Assembly (NCBI RefSeq): GCF_001905345.1
Contig: NZ_LFBV01000001.1
Coordinates: 1,499,321-1,563,320, forward strand
From: Streptomyces uncialis
GTDB lineage: Bacteria > Actinomycetota > Actinomycetes > Streptomycetales > Streptomycetaceae
Direction: 5' to 3'
DNA length: 64,000 nucleotides
Below, piece after piece: positions 18,248 to 26,704 of the stretch. The notes beneath the pieces are model-generated. The model was not told the origin of the DNA and searched no databases. It saw only the letters and a list, made by a program, of their open reading frames with translations. The first letter of the stretch is position 1. Every line of letters begins with the position of its first letter. A program made the translations under genes and the position numbers.

Positions 18248-19459
18248 TCAGGGCTGGCTGTAGCCGTCCAGGAAGTTGCCGATCCGGGTGACGGCCTCGG
18301 TGAGCTGGGCGACCGTGGGCAGGGTGACCACCCGGAAGTGATCGGGTTCCGGCCAGTTGAAGCCCGTGCCCTGGACGACCATGATCTTCTCGCGGCGAAG
18401 CAGATCGAGGACCATCCGCCGGTCGTCCTTGATCTTGAACACCTTGGGGTCCAGCCGCGGGAACAGGTACAGCGCGCCCTTGGGCTTCACACAGCTCACC
18501 CCGGGGATCCGGGTCAGCAGCTCGTACGCGGTGTCCCGCTGTTCCTTCAGCCGCCCGCCGGGCAGCACCAGGTCGTCGATCGTCTGGCGTCCGCCGAGGG
18601 CCGCGACGACCCCGTGCTGACCGGGCATGTTCGCGCACAGCCGCATGTTCGCCAGTATCGTCAGCCCCTCGATGTACGAGTCGGCGTGCGCGCGGGGGCC
18701 GGAGATGGCCATCCAGCCGACCCGGTACCCGGCGACCCGGTACGCCTTCGACATCCCGTTGAACGTGAGGGTCAGCAGGTCCGGGGCGATCGCGGCGGTC
18801 GCGGTGTGGGTGGCGCCGTCATAGAGGATCTTGTCGTAGATCTCGTCCGAGCAGACCAGGAGGTTGTGGCGGCGGGCGATGTCGGTCAGCCCGCGCAGCA
18901 TCTCGTCGTCGTAGACGGCCCCGGTCGGATTGTTCGGGTTGATGATCACGATCGCCTTGGTGCGGTCGGTGACCTTCCGCTCGATGTCGGCGAGGTCCGG
19001 CATCCAGTCGGACTGCTCGTCGCAGCGGTAGTGGACGGCGGTGCCGCCGGACAGCGACACGGCGGCGGTCCACAGGGGGTAGTCCGGCGCGGGGACGAGG
19101 ACCTCGTCGCCGTTGTCCAGCAGGCCCTGCATCGCCATCACGATCAGCTCGGAGACACCGTTGCCGACGAAGACGTGCTCGACGTCCGTCTCGATGCCGA
19201 GGGTCTGATTGTGCATGACGACCGCGCGGCGGGCGGCGAGGAGGCCCTTGGCGTCGCCGTAGCCGTGGGCGTCGCCCAGATTGCGGAGGATGTCCTCCAG
19301 GATCTCCGGGGGGCAGTCGAAACCGAACGCCGCGGGATTGCCCGTGTTGAGCTTGAGGATGCGGTGGCCCGCTGCTTCCAGCCGCATCGCCTCTTCGAGG
19401 ACCGGGCCCCGGATCTCGTAACAGACATTGGCGAGCTTCGTCGACTGAATCACCTGCAT
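18248..19459 (-). CDS. PLP-dependent aminotransferase (AlaA/AspC class I)
   Basis: A 403-residue fold-type I aminotransferase. It shows LNTGNPAAFGF near the start, the NPNNPTG block at about 174-180, SDEIYDK and the PLP lysine in NGMSKAYRVAGYRVGW (Lys238). It resembles the alanine/valine-forming AlaA group, which passes amino groups between glutamate or alanine and 2-oxo acids. The frame is open another 144 codons upstream into repeat island 3, but the ATG at 19457-19459 with AAGGTG before it gives the normal family start. It is a single gene; its promoter must lie at the edge of the repeat island. Confidence 0.9.
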   Translation of the reverse strand: MQVIQSTKLANVCYEIRGPVLEEAMRLEAAGHRILKLNTGNPAAFGFDCPPEILEDILRNLGDAHGYGDAKGLLAARRAVVMHNQTLGIETDVEHVFVGNGVSELIVMAMQGLLDNGDEVLVPAPDYPLWTAAVSLSGGTAVHYRCDEQSDWMPDLADIERKVTDRTKAIVIINPNNPTGAVYDDEMLRGLTDIARRHNLLVCSDEIYDKILYDGATHTATAAIAPDLLTLTFNGMSKAYRVAGYRVGWMAISGPRAHADSYIEGLTILANMRLCANMPGQHGVVAALGGRQTIDDLVLPGGRLKEQRDTAYELLTRIPGVSCVKPKGALYLFPRLDPKVFKIKDDRRMVLDLLRREKIMVVQGTGFNWPEPDHFRVVTLPTVAQLTEAVTRIGNFLDGYSQP

Positions 19460-19499
19460 GCGGGTCACCTTACGGTGAGGTCGCGAGGTGGGGGCTGTG

Positions 19500-20385
19500 T
19501 TTTGCAGCACGGGGCGCCTTCGCTTGCGCTTCTGAGGTCTGTCCGGTTGGGCGTACTTCGTTCCTGTGCGGTCGTTCGTGGGGTGCGCAGTTCCCCGCGG
19601 GTCGCCTTCGCTTGCGCTTCCTAGGTTCGTCCGGCTGGACGCCCTTGTTCCTGTGCGGGTCGGACGGGGGTGCGCAGTTCCCCGCGCCCCTGGGTACTCG
19701 GTGCTGGCGTACTTGTTGCCTGTGCCGTCGCTCGGTGGTTTTGCGCAGTTCCCCGCGCCCCTGGGTCTGTCCGGCTGGGCCCCATTGTTCCTGTGCCGTC
19801 GCTCGTGGGTTTTGCGCCGTTCCCCGCGCCCCTTTGGGGGCGCCTCAGCCGCCTGGGGTTGCTTTTCACCCTTCTCCTCGTGCAGGCGCACGGCTGCGGG
19901 AGGGGGTGGGCGGGAATCTCTGCTCGCAGACTCCGATGCTTCAGTGGGGTCACCTTCCCGGACCTACCGAGCGTGTCGGATCGAGGACGGAGAATCCCGA
20001 CCGGCACCGACCCGAAGAACCGGCAGGGGCGCCCCAAAGGGGCGCGGGGAACTGCGCAAAAGACGAGGGCGGACCCGCACTCGAAGAGCGACGGACAGGG
20101 GCAGCATCCAGGGGCGCGGGGAACTGCGCACCCCGCGAGCGACGGCACAGGGACGAAGTGGGCCCAGCCGGACAGACCTGGGGAGCGCGAGCGAAGGCGA
20201 CCTGCGGGGAACTGCGCAAAAGACGAGGGCGGACCCGCACCCGAAGAGCGACGGACAGGGGCAGCATCCAGGGGCGCGGGGAACTGCGCACCCCCGTCCG
20301 ACCCGCACAGGGACAAGTGCGCCCAGTCGGACGGACCTGGGAAGCGCGAGCGAAGGCGACCCGCGGGGCGGAGGGAATCGATCGG
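19500..20385. repeat. Repeat island 3 with conserved core (inverted orientation)
   Basis: The gap 19460-20415 between divergent genes is filled by repeats and shows no gene. Left-pointing units run from 19500 to 19840 and end in GCGCCCCTTTGGGGGCGC. The core (19845-20030) is the reverse complement of that in islands 2 and 4. Right-pointing units run from 20038 to 20385. A stretch from about 20050 to 20130 recurs almost unchanged at 20210-20290, 160 bp later. A second motif, CTTCGCTTGCGCTTC, with its complement GAAGCGCGAGCGAAGGCG, alternates with the main unit. Confidence 0.85.
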
Positions 20386-20415
20386 GTGTTCGAGTGGGTG
20401 GGGTAGGGTGGGGAT

Positions 20416-21060
20416 ATGTCCCATTCACTGCAAGGTTCCCTCTTCGGCCAGGTCGGGGAAGACCCCCGCGGGGACGGCGCGACGCTCGGGGACCTGGGCG
20501 GGGCCCGCCGGGTGGTGCTCGGCGCCGGCGCCTGGGTGGACGTGCTCCCCGGGTGGCTGCACGGCGCCGACGAGCTGTTCGAGCGGCTCGCGTCCGACGT
20601 CCCCTGGCGCGCCGAGCGCAGGGAGATGTACGAGCGGACGGTGGACGTGCCCCGGCTGCTGTGCCACTACGTGGAGGGCCGGGAGCTGCCCCACCCCGCG
20701 CTGGACGAAGCGCGCACCGCGCTGAACGCCCACTACGCCCCGGAGCTGGGCGAACCCTTCGTCACGGCGGGCCTGTGCTACTACCGCGACGGCCGCGACA
20801 GCGTCGCCTGGCACGGCGACCGCATCGGCCGCGGGGCCCGCGAGGACACGATGGTCGCCATCGTGTCCGTCGGCGCGCCCCGCGATCTGCTGCTGCGCCC
20901 CCGTGGCGGCGGCCCCGCCACGCGGTACGCCCTCGGCCACGGCGACCTGATCGTGATGGGCGGCTCCTGCCAGCGGACCTGGGAGCACGCCGTACCGAAG
21001 AGCGCGAGGGCGACCGGGCCCCGGATCAGCGTGCAGTTCCGTCCGCGCGGGGTGCGCTGA
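20416..21060 (+). CDS. AlkB-like 2-oxoglutarate/Fe(II) dioxygenase
   Basis: A 214-residue protein of the AlkB family, which removes methyl groups from damaged DNA or RNA bases by oxidation. The iron ligands are visible: His133 and Asp135 in AWHGDRIG and His191 in TWEHAVPK. The 2-oxoglutarate-binding arginines are in RISVQFRPR (203 and 209). The length and the AHYAPELGEPFVTAGLCYYRDG block before the metal site are typical. The ATG at 20416 follows GGTGGGG. The gene stands alone between repeat island 3 and a convergent gene. The substrate was not deduced. Confidence 0.85.
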   Translation: MSHSLQGSLFGQVGEDPRGDGATLGDLGGARRVVLGAGAWVDVLPGWLHGADELFERLASDVPWRAERREMYERTVDVPRLLCHYVEGRELPHPALDEARTALNAHYAPELGEPFVTAGLCYYRDGRDSVAWHGDRIGRGAREDTMVAIVSVGAPRDLLLRPRGGGPATRYALGHGDLIVMGGSCQRTWEHAVPKSARATGPRISVQFRPRGVR

Positions 21061-21082
21061 GGCCCGACCGCGCGGGCCGGGG

Positions 21083-21328
21083 TCAGCCGACCGTCGAGGT
21101 CTCGCTGCCGAAGATCGCCGCGTGCTCCAGTACGTCCTCCGCCGGGTCGTCGATCTCGCCGATCGAGACCAGGGTGACGTGGTGGCCGTTGTGCGAGTCG
21201 ATATGCGTCTCGTCGTCGGCCGTCGCCGTACCCGTGGGGAGGGTCGAGGCGAGGGCCACCGCGCCCAGAGCGGTCAGTGTCAGCCGCGCCCGGGTCCGGG
21301 ACTTCGTGGTCTTCCTGGTGTCGCTCAT
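21083..21328 (-). CDS. Small exported protein of unknown function
   Basis: An 81-residue protein with a basic start (KTTKSRTRARL), a hydrophobic segment (LTALGAVALASTL) and an Ala-x-Ala-like site at GTATAD, so it is probably secreted. The mature peptide of about 40 residues is acidic and His-containing (HIDSHNGHH) and has no Cys. I do not recognise a family. The coding signal is acceptable but the gene is short, and it lies convergent to the AlkB gene with only 22 bases between the stops. Confidence 0.5.
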   Translation of the reverse strand: MSDTRKTTKSRTRARLTLTALGAVALASTLPTGTATADDETHIDSHNGHHVTLVSIGEIDDPAEDVLEHAAIFGSETSTVG

Positions 21329-21469
21329 CGACTCGCCTGCTTCGTCGTCGGGATGCCGTTCGTCATCTCGTCTATCCGGCGGGCGGGCCGGGGGTCACGC
21401 GGTGATCCGTCCGGCGCGGCATATGCCCGGATGGTCGACCCCGCGTGGGCGACCTCTCGTACGTATGCG

Positions 21470-22177
21470 CTAGGCGGGGGCGGGGGTGTAGATCACCACG
21501 GTCTGTTCGCAGGCGTTGTCGGCGAAGAGCTTCAGCGCCTCCAGTTCGTCCTTGTCGACGCTCAGGTTCCAGCGGTGCTTGGTGGACACCCATTCGCCGA
21601 TGTACCGGCAGTACTTGTCGCCCGCGAGCGGCAGCCAGTCGGCCACGTCCCGCGCGGCCTTCTCGCGGACCGTCCGGGCGGTCACCACGGTCAGCGTCGT
21701 GGGGACGCCCTGGTCGTTCGCGTACGCCTCGCGGCGCGCGGACGTCCACGAGGACGCGCCCGATCCCCAGGCCTCCGCGAGCGGGACGACATGGTCCACG
21801 ACGAGTCCGTCCGTGCCGTTCACGGTCTGGTTGTCGTAGTACGAGACCCACTTGCCGCCCTTGATCGCGCAGCGGGCGCCCACGGTCGGCGCCTCCACGG
21901 CCTCCGCGATCAGGACCTCCCTACGGGTGTCGCAGCCGTCCGTCCGGTCCGTACCGGCGTTCCAGTGGCGGAACTTGTCGGGGGTGTACCCGGCCCGCCG
22001 CTCGTCCTCGGTGAGCAGCGTCGAGAGGGCGTCCTCCAGTTGGGCGATCACGGTGCCGCGGGCGGCGGTGGGTGCGGGGGCCGCCGTGGCCGGGAGGGCG
22101 GGGGTGAGGGCCAGGGCCAGTCCGAGGGACAGCGCGGGGGCCAGCGTGGTGCGGGCCGGGCGCGGAAGCTTGGTCAT
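21470..22177 (-). CDS. Secreted HNH-family nuclease (GmrSD/DUF1524-like)
   Basis: A 235-residue exported protein. A signal peptide covers about residues 1-32 (LALALTPALPATAAPA). The catalytic region is DGLVVDHVVPLAEAWGSGA, with the DH of an HNH/beta-beta-alpha-metal nuclease, followed by a conserved NDQG and DVADWLPL block; Cys residues spread through the mature part could form disulphides. Such proteins are common in Streptomyces and are taken to be extracellular DNases or RNases. The ATG at 22175-22177 opens the signal peptide. No immunity gene is obvious next to it. Confidence 0.8.
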   Translation of the reverse strand: MTKLPRPARTTLAPALSLGLALALTPALPATAAPAPTAARGTVIAQLEDALSTLLTEDERRAGYTPDKFRHWNAGTDRTDGCDTRREVLIAEAVEAPTVGARCAIKGGKWVSYYDNQTVNGTDGLVVDHVVPLAEAWGSGASSWTSARREAYANDQGVPTTLTVVTARTVREKAARDVADWLPLAGDKYCRYIGEWVSTKHRWNLSVDKDELEALKLFADNACEQTVVIYTPAPA

Positions 22178-22521
22178 GAACCCTGGGATAGCGGATGAAG
22201 TCGCCTCCGAACCGGCCGAACGGTGATCAACTCACCCGTAGGGGTGGAGATTTGCGGTGCGGGGCCCGGCGTGGGGCGTCCGGGGAGGCGGGCCCGTGGC
22301 GTCGCGCGCCCCCGCGCATGACCGGCTCACGCGGGCGCATGGGTGGGGCGTGTGGACGGACGTGCGCCGGTTGTGGTTTTTGCTGGCTCTTGCCGGTTTT
22401 CAGCCAAACTCACTCGGTGTCGTTGATCCACACCCGTACGTGTTCGAGGACCGCTACGTTCGGTCCGGGCTGCCACCCGTGACACCACGTCAGTGCACCG
22501 GCGACACATCGGAGGACCCGT
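22178..22521. other. Divergent intergenic region, no gene seen
   Basis: These 344 bases separate the divergent nuclease and hydrolase genes. The stretch 22370-22430 is unusually T-rich for this genome (for example GGTTTTTGCTGGCTC) and is the most likely place for promoters, but I could not fix -10 and -35 boxes. GAGGACC lies in front of the ATG at 22522. Confidence 0.4.
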
Positions 22522-23721
22522 ATGACCAGCGAGGACATCCCCCAGCAGGACTGGAGCCTGTTCGGCGTCGAGAACCCGCCCGCGCCCCCGGCGGAGCCGG
22601 ACCACATCGTGTGGGACTTCCCGGGCGGCGAGGCCCATGTCCACCTCGCGCCCGGTCCGCGCGTCCTGCGCCGCCCGGTGATCGTCTCCGACGGCTTCAA
22701 CGCCGGTCCCAGCAACTTCGCCGCGCTCTACGACGCCCTGGAGCGCGCCGACTTCCCGTTCGTCACCGAACTCCACAACCGTGGCTACGACTTGATCCTC
22801 CTCGGCTACGAGGACCGGGCCGCGTCGATCCTCGACAACGCGCGCGTCGCCACCGAGTGCGTCTTCCGGGCGATCTCCGAGCGCCAGGGCAACGCCCGGC
22901 TCGCTGTCGGCGGCTTCAGCATGGGCGGGCTCATCACCCGCTACGCGCTGGCCAAGCTGGAGACGCAGCGGATGGACCACCAGACGGAGCTCTACTTCAG
23001 CTTCGACAGCCCGCACCGGGGCGCGTCCATCCCCATCGCGCTCCAGGCCCTCGCCCACTTCCTGAAGCCCACCGCGCCGAAGCTGAGCGCCCAGATCAAC
23101 AGCCCGGCCGCCCGGCAGCTCCTGTGGCGGCACATCGAGACCGTGCGGGCCGAACCGGTCGAGGACCCGCTGCGCACCGAGTTCCTGGAGGCGCTGAAGC
23201 GGGTCGGCGGATGGCCCATGGTGCCCCGCAAGATCGGTATCGCCAACGGCCGCGGCGACGGCACCGGGATCGGCGTACCGGCGGGTGAACCCGCGCTGGA
23301 GTGCACCAAGGGCGGTTTCCGGCCCACCACCCTGCGTACCCAGAGCCCGGACAACCGGGTCGTCCTCGCCCATCTCAAGGACTACGTGCGCGAGATCGAC
23401 GTCCGGCACCGGGGCCTGGCCGCCGCCGACGGCGCCCCCGGCGGCACCCTCGACTCGTACGACATCGCCGCCAAGAACCTCACCAAGCCGCTGCTCGGCA
23501 TGGCGGCGGTGGCTCACCACCCGGAGGTCTGCTTCGTCCCCTCGGGCAGCGCGGTCGACCTCCGGGACATCGACGACAGCACCCTGTACGAGAACCTCAC
23601 GGACGCGAACCGTGAGGAGAGCGGTCTGGACGAGATCGTCTTCTCGAACGAGAACACCCGCCACTCCCGGGTGACCGAACAGCTCGGCACCTGGCTCCTG
23701 GACCGGCTGCCCCGCCACTAG
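22522..23721 (+). CDS. Alpha/beta-hydrolase, lipase/esterase-like
   Basis: A 399-residue cytoplasmic protein (no signal peptide). The nucleophile elbow is GGFSMGGLITRYALAK with Ser133, and PVIVSDGFNAGPSN near residue 52 is the usual region of the oxyanion hole. DSPHRGASIPIA after the elbow is typical of lipase-like enzymes with a cap. A later HHPEVCFVPSGSAVDLRD may carry the acid/His pair, but I could not place the catalytic His with certainty. The substrate is unknown. It is a single gene followed by a hairpin shared with a convergent gene. Confidence 0.7.
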   Translation: MTSEDIPQQDWSLFGVENPPAPPAEPDHIVWDFPGGEAHVHLAPGPRVLRRPVIVSDGFNAGPSNFAALYDALERADFPFVTELHNRGYDLILLGYEDRAASILDNARVATECVFRAISERQGNARLAVGGFSMGGLITRYALAKLETQRMDHQTELYFSFDSPHRGASIPIALQALAHFLKPTAPKLSAQINSPAARQLLWRHIETVRAEPVEDPLRTEFLEALKRVGGWPMVPRKIGIANGRGDGTGIGVPAGEPALECTKGGFRPTTLRTQSPDNRVVLAHLKDYVREIDVRHRGLAAADGAPGGTLDSYDIAAKNLTKPLLGMAAVAHHPEVCFVPSGSAVDLRDIDDSTLYENLTDANREESGLDEIVFSNENTRHSRVTEQLGTWLLDRLPRH

Positions 23722-23730
23722 TCACCGTGA

Positions 23731-23762
23731 CCCGCGCTCCCGTAGCCATCGGGGGGCGCGGG
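23731..23762. terminator. Hairpin between convergent genes
   Basis: CCCGCGCTCCC (23731-23741) pairs with GGGGGCGCGGG (23752-23762) with one G-U pair and a 10-base loop. It lies 10 bases past the hydrolase stop and just beyond the stop of the opposing gene. Confidence 0.55.
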
Positions 23763-23776
23763 CTTCCCGTACCGGG

Positions 23777-24433
23777 CTACGCGCGGACCGTGCCGTCCCA
23801 GCGCCAGGTGGCCGGCCGGGGGCGGCCGTCGAGTTCGGCGCGGCCGGTGGCCCACAGCAGGGTGGTCCAGGGGTCCGTGGCCGCCGGGGCGTCCGGGAAC
23901 AGCCGGGCGAGCACCCGCGCGCACAGATCGGCGGGCGGGTTCCAGTCGAGCCCGATCCCCTGGGCCAGGTCATGTGTGTGCACCAGGGTCTCCACGACGC
24001 CCATCGCCGCGAAGCCCGCCGCGTCCGAGACGCCGAACACGTGGTAGGCGCGCACCTCGGGGGCCGTCGTACGCACCATGGCGACCAGCAGCGCGCCGCT
24101 GGCCTCCAGCACCTGGAGCAGCCCGGCGGGTCCCGCCTTCCGGTCGGCCCGGACGGTGACCTCCGGACCGCCGGGCCGCCGGCTCTCCCAGACGAAGGGC
24201 ACCTCGGTGTCCAGGGGCGGTTTCCTCGGCCCCAGTTGCACGGCGTAGGCGAAGAGGTCGTCACTCAGATGCTCGACGGTCTCCCAGCAGTCCCACTCCA
24301 GCGAACCCGCCTTGCCGTCCCACGCGGCCGGCGGCGCCTTACGGAGGACGGCGAGCGCGAGCCGCACGGCGAGATCGAGATCGTCCGCGCCGACGGGGGA
24401 CGGGGCGGGGTGGGATGCGGCTGATCGGGACAT
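23777..24433 (-). CDS. DinB/maleylpyruvate-isomerase-like protein
   Basis: A 218-residue protein. It has the four-helix DinB-like layout of the mycothiol-dependent maleylpyruvate isomerase N-terminal family: WDCWETVEHLSDDLFAYA in the first third and VVETLVHTHDLAQGIGL in the last, with His residues placed to bind a metal. Members act in mycothiol-linked isomerisation or detoxification, but most are uncharacterised. The ATG at 24431-24433 is preferred; an in-frame ATG 14 codons upstream lacks an RBS. It is probably independent of the next gene. Confidence 0.55.
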   Translation of the reverse strand: MSRSAASHPAPSPVGADDLDLAVRLALAVLRKAPPAAWDGKAGSLEWDCWETVEHLSDDLFAYAVQLGPRKPPLDTEVPFVWESRRPGGPEVTVRADRKAGPAGLLQVLEASGALLVAMVRTTAPEVRAYHVFGVSDAAGFAAMGVVETLVHTHDLAQGIGLDWNPPADLCARVLARLFPDAPAATDPWTTLLWATGRAELDGRPRPATWRWDGTVRA

Positions 24434-24568
24434 GGCAGGACCGTATCCCGTGATGCCTGGGTCCCGCCCGCCCATTGATCACGGGCAGCGCGGCTCCGCG
24501 ACGCCGACGGTCACCGCACCGGCCCTCGCGCACGGCCGTACGGGATCGGTAGGACCGGTTCGCGTGGG

Positions 24569-24970
24569 TCACTCCCAGACGACGGACCAGACGTAGGTGC
24601 CCTCCGGGGCCTTCGGGACGTCGCGGTAGGCGTCGACCAGGCCGAGGAACACGTCCGCCTCGAAGCCGTCCACCCACTGCGCGCACGCGGCCTCGTCCGC
24701 CGGGGTGCAGACGGCTATCGCCTGGGCGGTGAGGGTGCTGGTCTCCACCGAACCGGGGTGCAGCTGGACCCGCACCCAAAGGACATCCTCGCGGCGCTCG
24801 ATCTCCCGCAGCCTGGCGGTCAGTTCGGCGAGCGGCGGGCGTCCGTGGCCCCACTGCTGGGGGGCCACGCACTCCTCGTCGGTGTTGCCGTCGAAGAACT
24901 CGTCCAGGGTGAGCAGGGGCATCTGGCCGTTCACGCCCGAGCGCCGGATGACCTCGGTTGCTGTGATCAT
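24569..24970 (-). CDS. Hypothetical protein
   Basis: A 133-residue soluble protein that I cannot assign. It has PLLTLDEFFDGNTDEECVAPQ at the front, a central pair of beta/alpha segments (VLWVRVQLHP and ALAVCTPADEAACAQW-like) and ends YVWSVVWE. It is compact, acidic, and without signal peptide or membrane segment. The start could be the ATG at 24968-24970 or one six codons upstream. It lies 57 bases downstream of the D-aminoacylase gene and may be the last gene of that transcript. Confidence 0.55.
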   Translation of the reverse strand: MITATEVIRRSGVNGQMPLLTLDEFFDGNTDEECVAPQQWGHGRPPLAELTARLREIERREDVLWVRVQLHPGSVETSTLTAQAIAVCTPADEAACAQWVDGFEADVFLGLVDAYRDVPKAPEGTYVWSVVWE

Positions 24971-25026
24971 GGGACGGGATGGTGCCATGCGCGACCGGTT
25001 CGCGGGAGGGGCAAATGGCCCCGGAG

Positions 25027-26655
25027 TCACGGCCGGTAGGCGGCGCCCCGGACGGTGCGGCCCGCGATCACGTCGGTGCGGAGACCGTCGCGCATCACGA
25101 ACCTGCCGTCGATCAGGACGTACGGGATACCGGTCGGGTACACCCGGGGGTCGTCGTACGTGGAGCCCGCGGCGACGGTGTCCGCGTCGAACAGGACGAG
25201 GTCGGCGCGGTAGCCCTCGCGGACCAGGCCCCGGTCCGCGAGCCGCAGCCGGGCCGCCGGGCGGGACGTGAGGTGGGCGACGCACTCCGCCAGCGACAGC
25301 ACGCCCTCGTCGCGGACGTACTTGCCGAGGTACTCGGGGAAGGTGCCGTACGCGCGGGGGTGGGGCTTGGCGCCCTGGAGGATGCCGTCGGAGCCGCCGG
25401 TGTGGACGGGGTGGCGCATGATCGTACGGACGTTCTCCTCATGGCCGACGTGCTGGAGGATCGTCGCGCCGAGGCGGTCGTCGAGCAGGAGCCGGCGGGC
25501 GGTCGTCCAGGGGGTCTCGCCGTTCGCGCGGGCGGTCTCCAGGACGGTGCGGCCCACGTAGGGGGTGTTGGCGTCGTCGGTGACGCCGGAGATCTCGATG
25601 GTCTCCCACTCCATGGGGACACCGTGGCAGCCGTCGGAGCCGATCTCCTCCAGATGGTGGCGGATGCGTTCGGCGGTGTCGTCGTCGCGCAGCCGGGCGA
25701 GGGTCGCGTCGGGGCCGCCCTCGCTGGCCCAGCTCGGCAGGACGGCCACGAGGGTCGTGCAGCCGGGGGTGTACGGGTAGGTGTCGAGGGAGATGTCCGC
25801 GCCGTCGGCGAGCGCCCGGTCCAGGAGTTCCAGCAGGTCGGGGGCCTTGCCCTTGTTCACACCGAAGTTCATGGTGGCGTGCGCGAGGTGCAGCGGGCAG
25901 CCCGCCTCACGGGTGAGGGCGACCATCTCCTCGTACGCGGCGAGGGCGCCCGCGCCGTAGCTGCGGTGGTGCGGGCAGTAGTAGCCGCCGTGGGCGGCGA
26001 CGGTCCGGCACAGCTCGGTGAGCTCGGCGTCCTTGGCGTACATGCCGGGGGTGTAGGTCAGACCGGAGGACATGCCGACCGCGCCCGCGTGCATCGCCTC
26101 GGTGATCTCGGCGCGCATCAGGTCCAGTTCGGCGGCGGTGGGGTCGCGGTCGTCCCAGCCGAGGGCGAGCATCCGCAGGGTGCCCTGCGGGATCAGATAG
26201 GCGGCGTTGACCGCGATGCCCGTACCGCCGTGCGGGTCGGTGTGGGCGCGGTCGAGGCGGTCGAGGTACTCGCGGACCGTGCGCCAGTCGAAGTCGATGT
26301 CGTCGCCGCTGCCGTTCCAGCCCGCGATGGCCCGGCGGATCGTGGGCAGGGTCGTGTCGGTGACGGGGGCGTAGGAGATGCCGTCCTGGCCGATGACCTC
26401 CAGGGTGACGCCCTGGGCCGCCTTCGCGGTGTGCTCGGGGTCGCGCAGCAGGGCCAGATCGGTATGGGCGTGCATGTCGATGAAGCCGGGGGCGAGGGTC
26501 AGCCCGTCCGCGTCGAGGGACTCACCGGTGGTGGCCGGGGGCGGTCCGTCGCGGTGGATCTGCGCGATCCGGCCGTCCCTGACCGTCACGTGCGCGGGGT
26601 ATCCGGCGGCGCCGGAGCCGTCGACCACCTGGGCGTTTGCGATCACCAGGTCCAT
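25027..26655 (-). CDS. N-acyl-D-amino-acid deacylase (D-aminoacylase)
   Basis: A 542-residue amidohydrolase-superfamily enzyme (EC 3.5.1.81 type), which releases D-amino acids from N-acyl forms. The metal motif is PGFIDMHAHTD (His62, His64), and the family block HHRSYGAG-like follows in the middle (YYCPHHRSYGAGALAAYEEM). The length and the C-terminal region DLVLFDADTVAAGSTYDDP are standard. It is followed by the small hypothetical gene and preceded by the D-amino-acid deaminase gene on the same strand, 49 bases apart. This context supports action on D-amino acids. Confidence 0.88.
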   Translation of the reverse strand: MDLVIANAQVVDGSGAAGYPAHVTVRDGRIAQIHRDGPPPATTGESLDADGLTLAPGFIDMHAHTDLALLRDPEHTAKAAQGVTLEVIGQDGISYAPVTDTTLPTIRRAIAGWNGSGDDIDFDWRTVREYLDRLDRAHTDPHGGTGIAVNAAYLIPQGTLRMLALGWDDRDPTAAELDLMRAEITEAMHAGAVGMSSGLTYTPGMYAKDAELTELCRTVAAHGGYYCPHHRSYGAGALAAYEEMVALTREAGCPLHLAHATMNFGVNKGKAPDLLELLDRALADGADISLDTYPYTPGCTTLVAVLPSWASEGGPDATLARLRDDDTAERIRHHLEEIGSDGCHGVPMEWETIEISGVTDDANTPYVGRTVLETARANGETPWTTARRLLLDDRLGATILQHVGHEENVRTIMRHPVHTGGSDGILQGAKPHPRAYGTFPEYLGKYVRDEGVLSLAECVAHLTSRPAARLRLADRGLVREGYRADLVLFDADTVAAGSTYDDPRVYPTGIPYVLIDGRFVMRDGLRTDVIAGRTVRGAAYRP

Positions 26656-26704
26656 GGGGGTTCCTCTCGGGTCGGGGACGGGCAGGCTGTCGGGGTCGGC
26701 CGGG

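Noticed and set aside
13204..18291. A 1695-codon open frame on the plus strand opposite the SpaA-repeat gene
   Set aside because: It mirrors the repeats of the minus-strand gene, is Arg/Gly/Val-rich without domains, and the minus-strand protein has signal peptide and recognised domains. Long antisense frames are expected at this GC content.
19460..19891. N-terminal extension of the aminotransferase into repeat island 3
   Set aside because: The extra 144 codons are made of repeat sequence; the ATG at 19457-19459 with its RBS gives the normal family start.
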